Of a DNA stretch of 14,494 bases, positions 5,949-13,691 are shown in pieces (the stretch's first letter is position 1; every line of letters starts with the position of its first letter). Both the position numbers and the translations under genes were made by a program. A model generated the notes under the pieces. It had not been told where the DNA came from, did no database searches, and saw nothing but the letters and a program-made list of their open reading frames with translations. The stretch is from positions 1-14,494 of the forward strand of contig JBCDBD010000061.1 of NCBI GenBank assembly GCA_039184335.1. Reading direction: 5' to 3'. This DNA is from JBCDBD01 sp039184335. GTDB taxonomy: Bacteria; Bacteroidota; Bacteroidia; Flavobacteriales; Flavobacteriaceae.

Positions 5949-7364
5949 TTACGATTTTGATTGGCAAATGAAATCCGTAGTCGGTATTCCTGTCTTTTTA
6001 ATGGCTGCAAACCCTCCTGCGACATCCACTAAATTATGAATGCCCCTACTTTTTAGTATTGAAGCTGCTATCATGCTTCGATACCCTCCCGCACAGTGAA
6101 GGTAAAAGGTTTCTTTCTCTGGAAATGCTGTCAAGTGGTCGTTCAAAAAATCTAAAGGGGCAAGCTGCGCATCGACGACATGCGCTGCCTGAAATTCTGT
6201 TTCTTTTCGAACATCAAATACAGGTGCTTTTTGCTCCAATTCCTTTTTAAAGGTTTCCGCATCGATGCTCTTGACACTATCGGTTTGCTTACCTGCTGCG
6301 ATCCAACCCGGCACACCTCCATCGAGATATCCGATGGTACCATCAAAACCAACCCGCGACAATCGGGTGATGGCCTCTTCTTCCTTTCCTTCAGGAGCAA
6401 TCAACAAAATGGATTGCTTCACATCGGCTATCAGTGCCCCTACCCATGGGGCAAAGCTTCCATTCAATCCAATAAAAATGGAGCGTGGTATGTGGGCTTG
6501 TGCAAAATCATCTTGATGGCGAACATCCAACACAATGGCCCCGGTATCATTGGCTGCAATCTCAAAAGCTTCTGGCTGCAATGCTACAGCCCCTCGTTGT
6601 AATACCTCGGCGATATCGTCATACCCTTCTTTGTTCATTTTGACGTTCAACGGAAAGTATTGTGGTGGGGGCAATAATCCATCGGTCACTTCGCTGATGA
6701 ACTCTGCCCGGGTCATGTCTGTACGCAAGGCATAGTTCATTTTCTTTTGATTGCCCAAGGTATCCACGGTTTCTTTCATCATGTTCTTGCCACAGGCCGA
6801 TCCGGCACCATGGGCCGGATACACAATGACATTGTCAGCCAAAGGCATGATTTTTTTCCGTAAACTGTCGAACAAAATGCCCGCCAGTTCCTCTTGGGTC
6901 ATATTCGCTGCCTTCTGTGCAAGATCAGGCCTTCCGACATCACCTAAAAACAAAGTGTCACCACTAAAAATGGCATAATCCCTTCCATTTTCATCACGCA
7001 ATAGATAAGTAGTACTTTCCATGGTATGGCCAGGGGTATGCAATACGGCAAAGGTCAGTTTGCCCAATCGAAATTCTTGGCTATCTTCAGCAATAATGGC
7101 CTTAAAGCTCGGATTGGCATGTGGCCCGTAAATTATAGGTGCCCCCGTTTCTTTGGATAGTGTAATGTGTCCACTGACAAAATCAGCATGAAAATGGGTC
7201 TCAAAAATGTATTTTATCTTGGCATTGTCACGCTTTGCCCGGTCTATATAGGGCTGTACCTCTCGCAATGGATCAATAATGGCCACCTCTCCTTCACTTT
7301 CAATATAATATGCACCCTGGGCCAAACATCCAGTATAAATCTGTTCAATATTCATTTTCGTCAT
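5949..7364 (-). CDS. Persulfide dioxygenase-rhodanese fusion (ETHE1/CstB-like MBL-fold hydrolase)
   Basis: A 471-residue cytoplasmic fusion. Residues 1-240 form a metallo-beta-lactamase-fold persulfide dioxygenase: H57-F-H59-A-D61, H113 (TPGHT), D136 (FSGDTLF) and H185 (YPAHGAGSACG). H57, H113 and D136 match the ETHE1 iron ligands. C191 sits where CstB has a cysteine near the iron. Residues 255-360 are a rhodanese-like domain lacking its catalytic cysteine (LLIAPEGKEEE). Residues 368-471 are a second rhodanese domain with C424 (YLHCAGGYRS). This matches CstB, which turns persulfides to sulfite and thiosulfate. An alternative ATG lies at 7355. SulP is 42 bases upstream and the rhodanese lipoprotein 47 bases downstream. 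Sulfite made here is the substrate of the molybdoenzyme at 1952. Confidence 0.94.
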   Translation of the reverse strand: MTKMNIEQIYTGCLAQGAYYIESEGEVAIIDPLREVQPYIDRAKRDNAKIKYIFETHFHADFVSGHITLSKETGAPIIYGPHANPSFKAIIAEDSQEFRLGKLTFAVLHTPGHTMESTTYLLRDENGRDYAIFSGDTLFLGDVGRPDLAQKAANMTQEELAGILFDSLRKKIMPLADNVIVYPAHGAGSACGKNMMKETVDTLGNQKKMNYALRTDMTRAEFISEVTDGLLPPPQYFPLNVKMNKEGYDDIAEVLQRGAVALQPEAFEIAANDTGAIVLDVRHQDDFAQAHIPRSIFIGLNGSFAPWVGALIADVKQSILLIAPEGKEEEAITRLSRVGFDGTIGYLDGGVPGWIAAGKQTDSVKSIDAETFKKELEQKAPVFDVRKETEFQAAHVVDAQLAPLDFLNDHLTAFPEKETFYLHCAGGYRSMIAASILKSRGIHNLVDVAGGFAAIKKTGIPTTDFICQSKS

Positions 7365-7371
7365 TTTATTT

Positions 7372-7379
7372 CAAAAATA
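7372..7379 (-). promoter_or_regulatory. Possible internal -7 element (TATTTTTG) before the dioxygenase gene
   Basis: Minus-strand 7379-7372 reads TATTTTTG, matching TAnnTTTG, with a TTTAC sequence about 17 bases upstream. Transcription would begin near 7366, barely upstream of the first ATG (7364), so the second ATG (7355) would then be the likelier start. The stretch is A/T-rich and chance matches are easy. Confidence 0.25.
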
Positions 7380-7406
7380 AGCCCTTATATGCCATTGTAA
7401 AGCTAC

Positions 7407-9143
7407 CTAAGTCACAGAAGATCCATTTTTGGTCTGTTGCGAAATTTTTTGTTGTATTGCTGTCTGTTGGCTTTTTCGGGTACAGTGCTCGAAAGCCTCA
7501 TGGGTACGCACAAAAAAATGATCGCTTCCAATTTTGCGCCTAAGGCCGCTCGCCTGAAAAATATCACGTATCGGTCCTATGGCACCCGCTATATATAGTT
7601 GCATATTACGGTTTTGTATGTCTTCCACGATTTGATGGAAAGTGTCCACTGCAGTGCTGTCCATATAATTTATTGATTCTGCGTTCAAGATGACATGTTT
7701 TACCGCTGTTCCCTTTTTGGTGATATTCTGGTAGAGCTCTTTTTTAAAATACGCAATATTGGCAAAATACAATTGTCCATCAAAACGGAGCACTAAAATA
7801 TCTTCCGCCGTTTCAATATCATCTGAAAATCGATTGATATTTTTAAAATAATCGGTTCCCCGAATCTTGCCCAAGATGGCGATATGTGGCTTTGATGTTC
7901 TATTGACCAACAACAGTACAGAAAACAGTACCCCAAAGATGATTCCCTGTGAAATGCCAATCAAGATTGTGGTCAAAAACGTAACCACGAACAGTGCAAA
8001 TTCATCTTTTCGCTGATGAAACAGTTGTTTCGGATATTTTATATCGATCAAGCCATATACGGCTACCAGAATAATGGCACCAAGCACTGCTTTGGGCAAA
8101 AATTGAAAATAAGGGGTCAAAAACAGTAACGTCAAGGCGACGACACCAGCGCTGATGATAGCGGCCATGCCTGTCTTTGCCCCTTCACCCACATTGACGG
8201 CCGTTCGCGAAAGTCCCGCATTGGCTGGATATGATTGGAAGAAAGACCCCAAGATATTTGCCATGCCCAAAGCACGGAGCTCTTGATTGGCATCGGTAAC
8301 ATATTCTTTGCTCTTCTTCTCCACGGCCTTGGCCATCGTCATCGCTTCTGCAAACGAGATAAAGGCCAAGGCCAGTGCAATTGGAAATACCGATGGCCAA
8401 AAAGAAACCGCAACACGGGGCATTGTAAAATTGGGCAATCCTTCAGGAATCAAACCGACCAATTGTACATTGGTATCTTGATTCGAGAACAGGTAAACCC
8501 CTGCTATCGACAAGACGACCACCATCATGGCTGCGGGTAATTTTCGATGGATCTTTTTAAGCAATAGAATGACTCCAATTGCACTTAGTCCGATTGCCAA
8601 ATCCAAAAAATTGGCATGAAAAATCTGTACTCCAAGCGCCTTTAAGGTGGGTATGGTTCCAATGACCTCAAAATCCAATCCCAAAAGATACTTTAGCTGG
8701 CTTATGGCGATGACCAATGCCGCTGCCGAGGTAAAACCACTTACTACAGGGCGCGACAAAAAATTGGCCAAGAACCCCATTTTCAAGAACCCCATGACCA
8801 ATTGCAGTACGCCTACAAAAAGTGCCAAAAAGAGTGCCATCGCCAAATACGATTCCGCAGTTGCCAATTTTAGGCTCACAAGGCCAGAGGCTACGATCAG
8901 GGAGTCCAATGCTACTGGGCCAACTGCCAACTTTCGGCTAGATCCCATGAAAGCATACACCAAATTGGGCACCAAGGCTGCATAAAGCCCGTAAACTGGT
9001 GGCAGTCCGGCAATGAGTGCATATGCCATACCTTGTGGAACAAGCATGACCCCAACGGTAAAGCCCGCAGAAATGTCTCCAGATGCATATGCCTTTTTAT
9101 ACTTGGGCAACCAATCCAATATGGGAAAATAACGTCGTAACAT
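7407..9143 (-). CDS. SulP family anion transporter with STAS domain
   Basis: A 578-residue membrane protein. The opening PILDWLPKYKKAYASGDISAGFTVGVMLVPQGMAYALIAG region is the classic SulP start (first transmembrane segment with the PQGMAYA motif), followed by about a dozen hydrophobic segments to about residue 415. A cytoplasmic STAS domain occupies about residues 440-560, with ESINYMDSTAVDTF at the site phosphorylated in anti-sigma antagonists. SulP proteins carry sulfate, bicarbonate or other anions. Between persulfide dioxygenase and regulator, sulfate or sulfite/thiosulfate movement is the natural guess, but SLC26-type bicarbonate uptake cannot be excluded. The ATG at 9143 is preferred; an in-frame TTG lies at 9152. 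Confidence 0.94.
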   Translation of the reverse strand: MLRRYFPILDWLPKYKKAYASGDISAGFTVGVMLVPQGMAYALIAGLPPVYGLYAALVPNLVYAFMGSSRKLAVGPVALDSLIVASGLVSLKLATAESYLAMALFLALFVGVLQLVMGFLKMGFLANFLSRPVVSGFTSAAALVIAISQLKYLLGLDFEVIGTIPTLKALGVQIFHANFLDLAIGLSAIGVILLLKKIHRKLPAAMMVVVLSIAGVYLFSNQDTNVQLVGLIPEGLPNFTMPRVAVSFWPSVFPIALALAFISFAEAMTMAKAVEKKSKEYVTDANQELRALGMANILGSFFQSYPANAGLSRTAVNVGEGAKTGMAAIISAGVVALTLLFLTPYFQFLPKAVLGAIILVAVYGLIDIKYPKQLFHQRKDEFALFVVTFLTTILIGISQGIIFGVLFSVLLLVNRTSKPHIAILGKIRGTDYFKNINRFSDDIETAEDILVLRFDGQLYFANIAYFKKELYQNITKKGTAVKHVILNAESINYMDSTAVDTFHQIVEDIQNRNMQLYIAGAIGPIRDIFQASGLRRKIGSDHFFVRTHEAFEHCTRKSQQTAIQQKISQQTKNGSSVT

Positions 9144-9149
9144 GTACGG

Positions 9150-9157
9150 CAAAAGTA
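9150..9157 (-). promoter_or_regulatory. Possible promoter of the SulP gene (TACTTTTG, 19-base spacer)
   Basis: Minus-strand 9157-9150 reads TACTTTTG, a full TAnnTTTG match, preceded after exactly 19 bases by CTGG (9177-9180), one base from a TTGG-like -33. The predicted start falls at about the ATG at 9143, so the transcript would be nearly leaderless. If real, SulP and downstream genes have their own promoter right after the regulator gene. Confidence 0.3.
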
Positions 9158-9197
9158 CTGACCATTTACATGAAAACCAGTAACATGGGTTGCATAC

Positions 9198-9830
9198 TTA
9201 TAAATCGATAATTTTAATATGGTTACGGTGCAGCGAAATCTTGCCCATCTTCTCAAGCTTCTTCAACAGTCTAGAAACGACCACCCTTGAACTATGAAGG
9301 TCGTAGGCAACCTCTTGATGGGTATTTTGTATGTGATCTGAAGCTGCTATTCTTCTTTTTTCCTTTAGATAATCCACCAAACGTTGGTCCATATTCTTAA
9401 AGGCGATGCTATCCAACGTATTCAAAAGTTCGTTCAACCGGTTATGGTAACTGTCAAAGACAAAATTTCGCCAGGATCTATATGTACTGGTCCATTCCTC
9501 CATTTTGCGAATGGGAACCATGACCAACTCCACATCCGTTTCGGCAATGGCCCTAATCTCACTCTTGGTATGGCCCAGGCAACAGGCCATGGTCATACTA
9601 CAGGTATCGCCCTGCTCCAGGTAGTACAACAAAAGTTCATCACCATCACCATCTTCACGAAGAATTTTTATGGCTCCAGAAAGCAATAAGGGCATGCCCT
9701 TGATATACTCACCGATCTCAATGATTGCAGTACCCGAATCGAAAGTCTTAAGACTTCCCACCTTTGAAATTTCTTCCAACAGCAATGGTTCCAAAAAATC
9801 ACCAAAACTTTCCTTTAACTGCGGTACCAT
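9198..9830 (-). CDS. Crp/Fnr family transcriptional regulator with cysteine-bearing sensor domain
   Basis: A 210-residue regulator: N-terminal cyclic-nucleotide-binding-type barrel (about residues 25-115), dimerisation helix (about 117-150) and C-terminal winged helix (about 155-210). In the latter, THQEVAYDLHSSRVVVSRLLKKL (near 170-192) is the helix-turn-helix. The barrel carries GDTCSMTMACCLGHTKSEI, with C77, C83 and C84. The classic cAMP-contact pattern (RxS/T after GELAL) is absent, so it probably does not bind cAMP, and the N-terminal cysteine set of an FNR iron-sulfur cluster is also absent. The cysteines may sense persulfide or redox state. It lies between the molybdenum hydroxylase genes and SulP, co-directional with both. 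Targets are inferred to be the neighbours. Confidence 0.92.
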   Translation of the reverse strand: MVPQLKESFGDFLEPLLLEEISKVGSLKTFDSGTAIIEIGEYIKGMPLLLSGAIKILREDGDGDELLLYYLEQGDTCSMTMACCLGHTKSEIRAIAETDVELVMVPIRKMEEWTSTYRSWRNFVFDSYHNRLNELLNTLDSIAFKNMDQRLVDYLKEKRRIAASDHIQNTHQEVAYDLHSSRVVVSRLLKKLEKMGKISLHRNHIKIIDL

Positions 9831-9841
9831 GGCACTAAAAT

Positions 9842-9886
9842 AAAAAAGCTAACTTGAAGTCATCAACAAAACCATAATGGTTAGCT
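9842..9886 (-). terminator. Possible weak terminator/attenuator between the molybdenum hydroxylase and regulator genes
   Basis: Read on the minus strand, GCTAAC near 9886-9881 can pair with GTTAGC near 9853-9848, which is followed by TTTTTT. An alternative small hairpin AACCA-TTA-TGGTT lies inside and would compete. The long loop makes this weak. It may reduce, rather than stop, read-through from the hydroxylase genes into the regulator. Confidence 0.3.
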
Positions 9887-12031
9887 CAATTTCAAGGGCA
9901 TGGCAGTGAGACGCTTTCCTGTCAAACGAAAAACAGCATTGGCTATGGCCGCACCAATCGGACCCAATGGGGGTTCCCCTACCGGACCTGGTTTGTCAAT
10001 ACCTTGCAAGAGGACCACATCAATTTCTTTCGGGGCATGTCTCATCAGGGCCATTTCATAGGGACCATAAATGGTAGGGGTCAACGATCCATCGACCACT
10101 TCCATTTTTTCGAACAGCGAAGCACTCATTCCCATAATAATGGCCCCTTCGCATTGTGCCCTTACCTGATCAGGATTTACAGCAATACCGGGATCCATGG
10201 CACAGGTCACTTTATGGACCTTTATTTCATCTCCTTCAATGGAAACCTCGACCACCTGGGCACAAGGGGTGCCCGCATCTGTTGAAGCGGCAAAACCCAT
10301 AGCACGACCATTTTGGGGAGTGTCATGATATCCTGATCTTTCTGCTGCTGCCTTGATGACCGATTTGAGCCTGGCACCAGCCTGATCGTCTTGAATGTGC
10401 GCCAAACGAAATTCCACCGGATTCCTCCCTGCTTTCATGGCCAGTTCGTCCATAAAACTTTCCCAAGCAAAGGTATTCGCCAAAAGCCCCAAACTACGCC
10501 ACCAACTGGTAGCGAAAGGTAGGTCAACGTGCCAGGTCACCGTTCGAATATTGGGAATGGCGCCATACTGGCAAAATCCACCTCGAATGGCACCAATATC
10601 AGCCCCTAAAATAGCGTGTGCCGCACTGGGCAACAATACCGAACCGATGGCGACACCACCACTGGAAAAATCATGTTGAATGGTATCTATGGTACCCTCC
10701 TGTGTCAATTTACCCTTCAGCATATGATGTGTCGGCGGACGAAACATATCATGCTGAAATTCTTCTTTTCGTGTAAAGAAATACTTTACCGGTCTGCCTA
10801 CGGCTTTTGACATGACTGCTGCTTGAACGGCATGGGGTGTATGCAATCGGCGCCCAAAACCTCCCCCCAGATAGGTAGGGATTACATTCACGTTCTCTAC
10901 ATCAAGATCCAGTCTATCAGCGACTTCTTTTCTTGTGATACCCACTACCTGTGTCGAGATTTTAATAATCGCCTTATCTCCTTCCACCGAGGCCACGACC
11001 CCGTTGGGTTCTAATTGGGCGTGCGCTCCAATAGGACTTGAAAATTCGAGGGATATCGTATCCTCTCCATCTTCTACCCCACCTCCTTTTTTCTGCAAAA
11101 TCATAGGATTCCCATTACCTACTTTCAGCATCTCGACAATAGCTGCGGTCTGCCAATCTTTAGATACGTTCCATTCGATTTCAAGGGCTTCTTTTGCGTT
11201 TTCGGCCTCCAGCAATGAACGGGCAACCACACCTACAAAATCGTCTTCTTGGATTACCTTGACCACCCCAGGCATGGTCTCGGCCTTTGTACTATCAACA
11301 CTGGCCATCGCAGCCCCAATCTTATCGGGTCGCACAACAGCCCCATAGAGCATATCGGGCATCTCAACATCCATCCCAAAAATGGGATCCCCGAATACCT
11401 TGGCTTCCAAATCAATTCTTGGCAATGGTTTGCCCACAAATTTGTATTCCTTGATATCTTTTAGGGTAGGTGTATCTGGAATTTCCCATTCTGAAACATT
11501 GGCCACTGCTTCGGCATAGGTCATACTTATGTCTCCAGCAGTGATGATCCCGTTTTCGATTTGCAAGTTCGTACTGTCGATTGCCATTTTCTTGGCCGCC
11601 TCACCTTTGATCATTTCCCGCATAGTGGCGGCCAGTTCTCGAAGCGGCTGCCATAGACCGGATACCGAAGTACTTCCCCCCGTGCTCAGGGCATCGATAC
11701 TACCCGTGGCTGTGGTGGCATGCACCACCTGTATCTGCGCTAGGGACACTTCCAATTCATCAGCAGCCATTTGGGCCAAACTGGTAAATGTACCTTGGCC
11801 CATTTCCACTTTCGGGGAATGCAATAGGATGTTGTTTTCTTGGGTGACCTCGAACCAGACCATAGGCTCCATACCACTTCCTGAATAGGGCAAGTCGATG
11901 GAGTTGGCCATTTCCAAAATACTTCTCCGGAGTGGATTTCTAAAGGCATAGGTACCTACCGCCAAAACTCCTAAGGCGCCCAAGCCTCCCCGTACCAAAA
12001 ATTTACGTCGTGATATGCGCTTCTTCGCCAT
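9881..12031 (-). CDS. Xanthine dehydrogenase family molybdopterin-binding large subunit (IorB / aldehyde dehydrogenase type)
   Basis: A 716-residue molybdenum hydroxylase subunit. It starts with a Tat signal, AKKRISRRKFLVRGGLGALG plus a hydrophobic stretch, so it is exported folded. Visible family motifs are VEMGQGTFTSLAQMAADEL (residues 75-93), GGGFGRR (389-395) near the cofactor, and the catalytic glutamate E686 in GPVGEPPLGPIGAA. The domain order resembles the beta subunit of isoquinoline 1-oxidoreductase and related aldehyde or alcohol-linked enzymes, in which electrons leave through [2Fe-2S] clusters to cytochrome c instead of through a flavin subunit. The [2Fe-2S] and cytochrome genes directly upstream fit that. 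It starts three bases after the [2Fe-2S] subunit stop. The substrate (aldehyde or N-heterocycle) cannot be read from the sequence. Confidence 0.93.
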   Translation of the reverse strand: MAKKRISRRKFLVRGGLGALGVLAVGTYAFRNPLRRSILEMANSIDLPYSGSGMEPMVWFEVTQENNILLHSPKVEMGQGTFTSLAQMAADELEVSLAQIQVVHATTATGSIDALSTGGSTSVSGLWQPLRELAATMREMIKGEAAKKMAIDSTNLQIENGIITAGDISMTYAEAVANVSEWEIPDTPTLKDIKEYKFVGKPLPRIDLEAKVFGDPIFGMDVEMPDMLYGAVVRPDKIGAAMASVDSTKAETMPGVVKVIQEDDFVGVVARSLLEAENAKEALEIEWNVSKDWQTAAIVEMLKVGNGNPMILQKKGGGVEDGEDTISLEFSSPIGAHAQLEPNGVVASVEGDKAIIKISTQVVGITRKEVADRLDLDVENVNVIPTYLGGGFGRRLHTPHAVQAAVMSKAVGRPVKYFFTRKEEFQHDMFRPPTHHMLKGKLTQEGTIDTIQHDFSSGGVAIGSVLLPSAAHAILGADIGAIRGGFCQYGAIPNIRTVTWHVDLPFATSWWRSLGLLANTFAWESFMDELAMKAGRNPVEFRLAHIQDDQAGARLKSVIKAAAERSGYHDTPQNGRAMGFAASTDAGTPCAQVVEVSIEGDEIKVHKVTCAMDPGIAVNPDQVRAQCEGAIIMGMSASLFEKMEVVDGSLTPTIYGPYEMALMRHAPKEIDVVLLQGIDKPGPVGEPPLGPIGAAIANAVFRLTGKRLTAMPLKLS

Positions 12032-12034
12032 TAT

Positions 12035-12526
12035 TTACGAGTTTTCAGATTCGGGTTCAACGTTCGCAGCATTCAATTCAGCTGCTCTGTGTATCGCCTT
12101 TCGCATGCGATAATAGGTAGCACAACGACAGACATTGATAATGTTTCGATCAATATCTTCATCGGTAGGATTGGGTATTTTTTCCAGCAATGCCGCTGTG
12201 GCCATCATAAAGCCCGGTTGGCAATACCCACATTGCGGAACAATTTCCGCTATCCACGCCTGTTGCACAGGGTGTGGGCTCTCTTTGGTGCCCAAACCTT
12301 CAATGGTCGTCACGTGTTTACCTTCTGCAAACTTGATGGCATATGAACAAGAACGGACGGCCTCCCCGTCAACATGTAGCGTACATGCCCCACAGGCCGC
12401 TTTACCACAGCCAAATTTGGTGCCCTTTAAATTTAAAAGGTCACGAACCACCCATAACAAGGGTGTATTTTCATCAGCAATAGCTACGGTTTGGGAACTG
12501 CCGTTAATATGGAATGTTATATTCAT
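12035..12526 (-). CDS. (2Fe-2S)-binding subunit of the xanthine dehydrogenase family enzyme
   Basis: A 163-residue electron-transfer subunit. The N-terminal plant-type ferredoxin domain binds one cluster through C40, C45, C48 and C60 (FGCGKAACGACTLHVDG...RSC). The C-terminal helical domain binds the second through C99, C102, C133 and C135 (PQCGYCQPGFM...VCRC). All eight ligands are present. There is no signal peptide, so it should be co-exported with the Tat-signal large subunit. It sits 12 bases after the cytochrome gene and three bases before the large subunit gene, clearly one operon. The pairing is IorA-like. Electrons pass from the molybdenum site through these clusters to the cytochrome. 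Confidence 0.96.
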   Translation of the reverse strand: MNITFHINGSSQTVAIADENTPLLWVVRDLLNLKGTKFGCGKAACGACTLHVDGEAVRSCSYAIKFAEGKHVTTIEGLGTKESPHPVQQAWIAEIVPQCGYCQPGFMMATAALLEKIPNPTDEDIDRNIINVCRCATYYRMRKAIHRAAELNAANVEPESENS

Positions 12527-12538
12527 CTTTGGATCCGT

Positions 12539-13150
12539 TTATTCGGTTGGTATTACATGGCCCGCTTCAAACCATTTTTTTACTGCGGCGATGTAGTCTT
12601 CTTTGGAAACGGGAGGAAGTTCCTGCGATTGTCCGTTGGCGTCCACTCCAGGTTTCCATGCCCAAAGCACCAGTTCGTGCTCGGTCAAATGGTGCAAGGT
12701 TTCTTCCGGGGTTCGGCCACCGTTTCTTTCGGGGTCCATCATGGATTCCGCTATTTCAATACGGCTTAAACCTTCCCACCGCATCGTATGTGGAGCCAAT
12801 GACCACTCCGGTGCACCGGGCACCCCGGAATAAGGATTGTTCTCCGCTTGATGGCAAGTAGCACAGTTGGTCGCTTGATAGCCCAAATTCTCTTCTCCAC
12901 GTTCAATTCCGAAATAATGGGGATGGCTATCGTCACCTTGTTTGGGGATGTTATCACTAGGATGACAGTTGACACAACGTTGATGGGTCAATACATCCAT
13001 CATCTTATCGAACGCTTCTTCTGAGGTCAGTTCCATATCCTCTGAGGGGGATACTTCCATGTAGTTGGAAGTAGTTGGAGTATTGGTTGTTGCCGAAATG
13101 ATTACTGCTCCCAGAAATAGAGGAAACAGCAACGCAAGTTTTGTTTTCAT
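12539..13150 (-). CDS. Diheme cytochrome c, electron acceptor of the molybdenum hydroxylase
   Basis: A 203-residue exported protein with a Sec-type signal peptide (residues 1-20, KTKLALLFPLFLGAVIISA). It has two heme c sites: C59-V-N-C62-H63 and C96-A-T-C99-H100. The stretch between them is rich in His and Asp. APHTMRWEGLSRIEIAESMM (119-138) supplies methionine and histidine candidates for axial ligands. C-terminal motifs such as HHLTEHELVLWAWKPG are familiar from cytochromes paired with IorAB-type enzymes in Bacteroidetes. First gene of the nine-gene minus-strand run. I see no convincing TAnnTTTG promoter directly upstream. Confidence 0.92.
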   Translation of the reverse strand: MKTKLALLFPLFLGAVIISATTNTPTTSNYMEVSPSEDMELTSEEAFDKMMDVLTHQRCVNCHPSDNIPKQGDDSHPHYFGIERGEENLGYQATNCATCHQAENNPYSGVPGAPEWSLAPHTMRWEGLSRIEIAESMMDPERNGGRTPEETLHHLTEHELVLWAWKPGVDANGQSQELPPVSKEDYIAAVKKWFEAGHVIPTE

Positions 13151-13691
13151 CAGTGCTTGCTTACAATGGGGTAATTCGAATTAGTTTCCATTTAAAGTTA
13201 AAAAATTTCTCGGGGCTGTACGGATGACCTATCTAAAACACCAAATACTAAGCCAATGTTATCAGAGCTACTCCCGCAATGGTATAAACAGGCTGGACCA
13301 AAAAGAAATAATGATTTTGCAATTGTTTTTTGGTTACGATTTATCGATTAGCTACCCTATCTTTTTTTTTTGAGTATTTGTTCGAAGCGGTATTTGGGGG
13401 CAGTATATGCTTGTCTGTTTTCGATTTTAAAGAAAATTCAATTTTTTTGCCAGCACTACACCAAAAATAATACAACCAAAATTCTCATATTCGTAAATTT
13501 TGCCTATTTCAAATTTACGAAAGCTTGTAACATACGTACTGGGTTTAAGGTATATTGTTTGGTGTTGGCAACCTCCCCTTTGTCTAACTGATTTTCTTCT
13601 GAGAGCTAAAATCATATTGTCAAAATGAGACCCTTGATTTTAAATATACCCAATAACTGCAAAAAGTACTGGCTTATACTATAATTTGAAT
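13151..13691. other. Gene-free stretch between the cytochrome gene and the VOC-family gene
   Basis: 541 bases, A/T-rich, with no open frame that looks like protein; short frames near 13370-13615 on both strands have no family features. It must hold the promoter of the cytochrome gene, though none is clear. It contains a T-run at about 13361-13371, a distant eight-base inverted pair CCAAATAC (13241-13248) / GTATTTGG (13390-13397) that may be chance, and a perfect 11-base inverted repeat at 13490-13521. Confidence 0.6.
13490..13521. repeat. Perfect 11-bp inverted repeat with 10-base spacer
   Basis: TTCGTAAATTT (13490-13500) and AAATTTACGAA (13511-13521) are exact reverse complements around TGCCTATTTC. 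No T-run follows on either strand, so it is not a typical terminator. The symmetry and spacer would suit a dimeric regulator site or a structured RNA. No gene lies within 170 bases. Confidence 0.6.

Noticed and set aside
5671..6039. 122-codon plus-strand open frame
   Set aside because: It lies antisense to the rhodanese lipoprotein and dioxygenase genes, has no domain-like pattern and looks like a shadow frame.
12135..12596. 153-codon plus-strand open frame
   Set aside because: Antisense to the [2Fe-2S] subunit, whose eight cysteine ligands make the minus-strand reading certain.
13370..13615. Two small overlapping frames on opposite strands (73 and 62 codons)
   Set aside because: Low-complexity A/T-rich composition, no start context and no recognisable motif; treated as non-coding.
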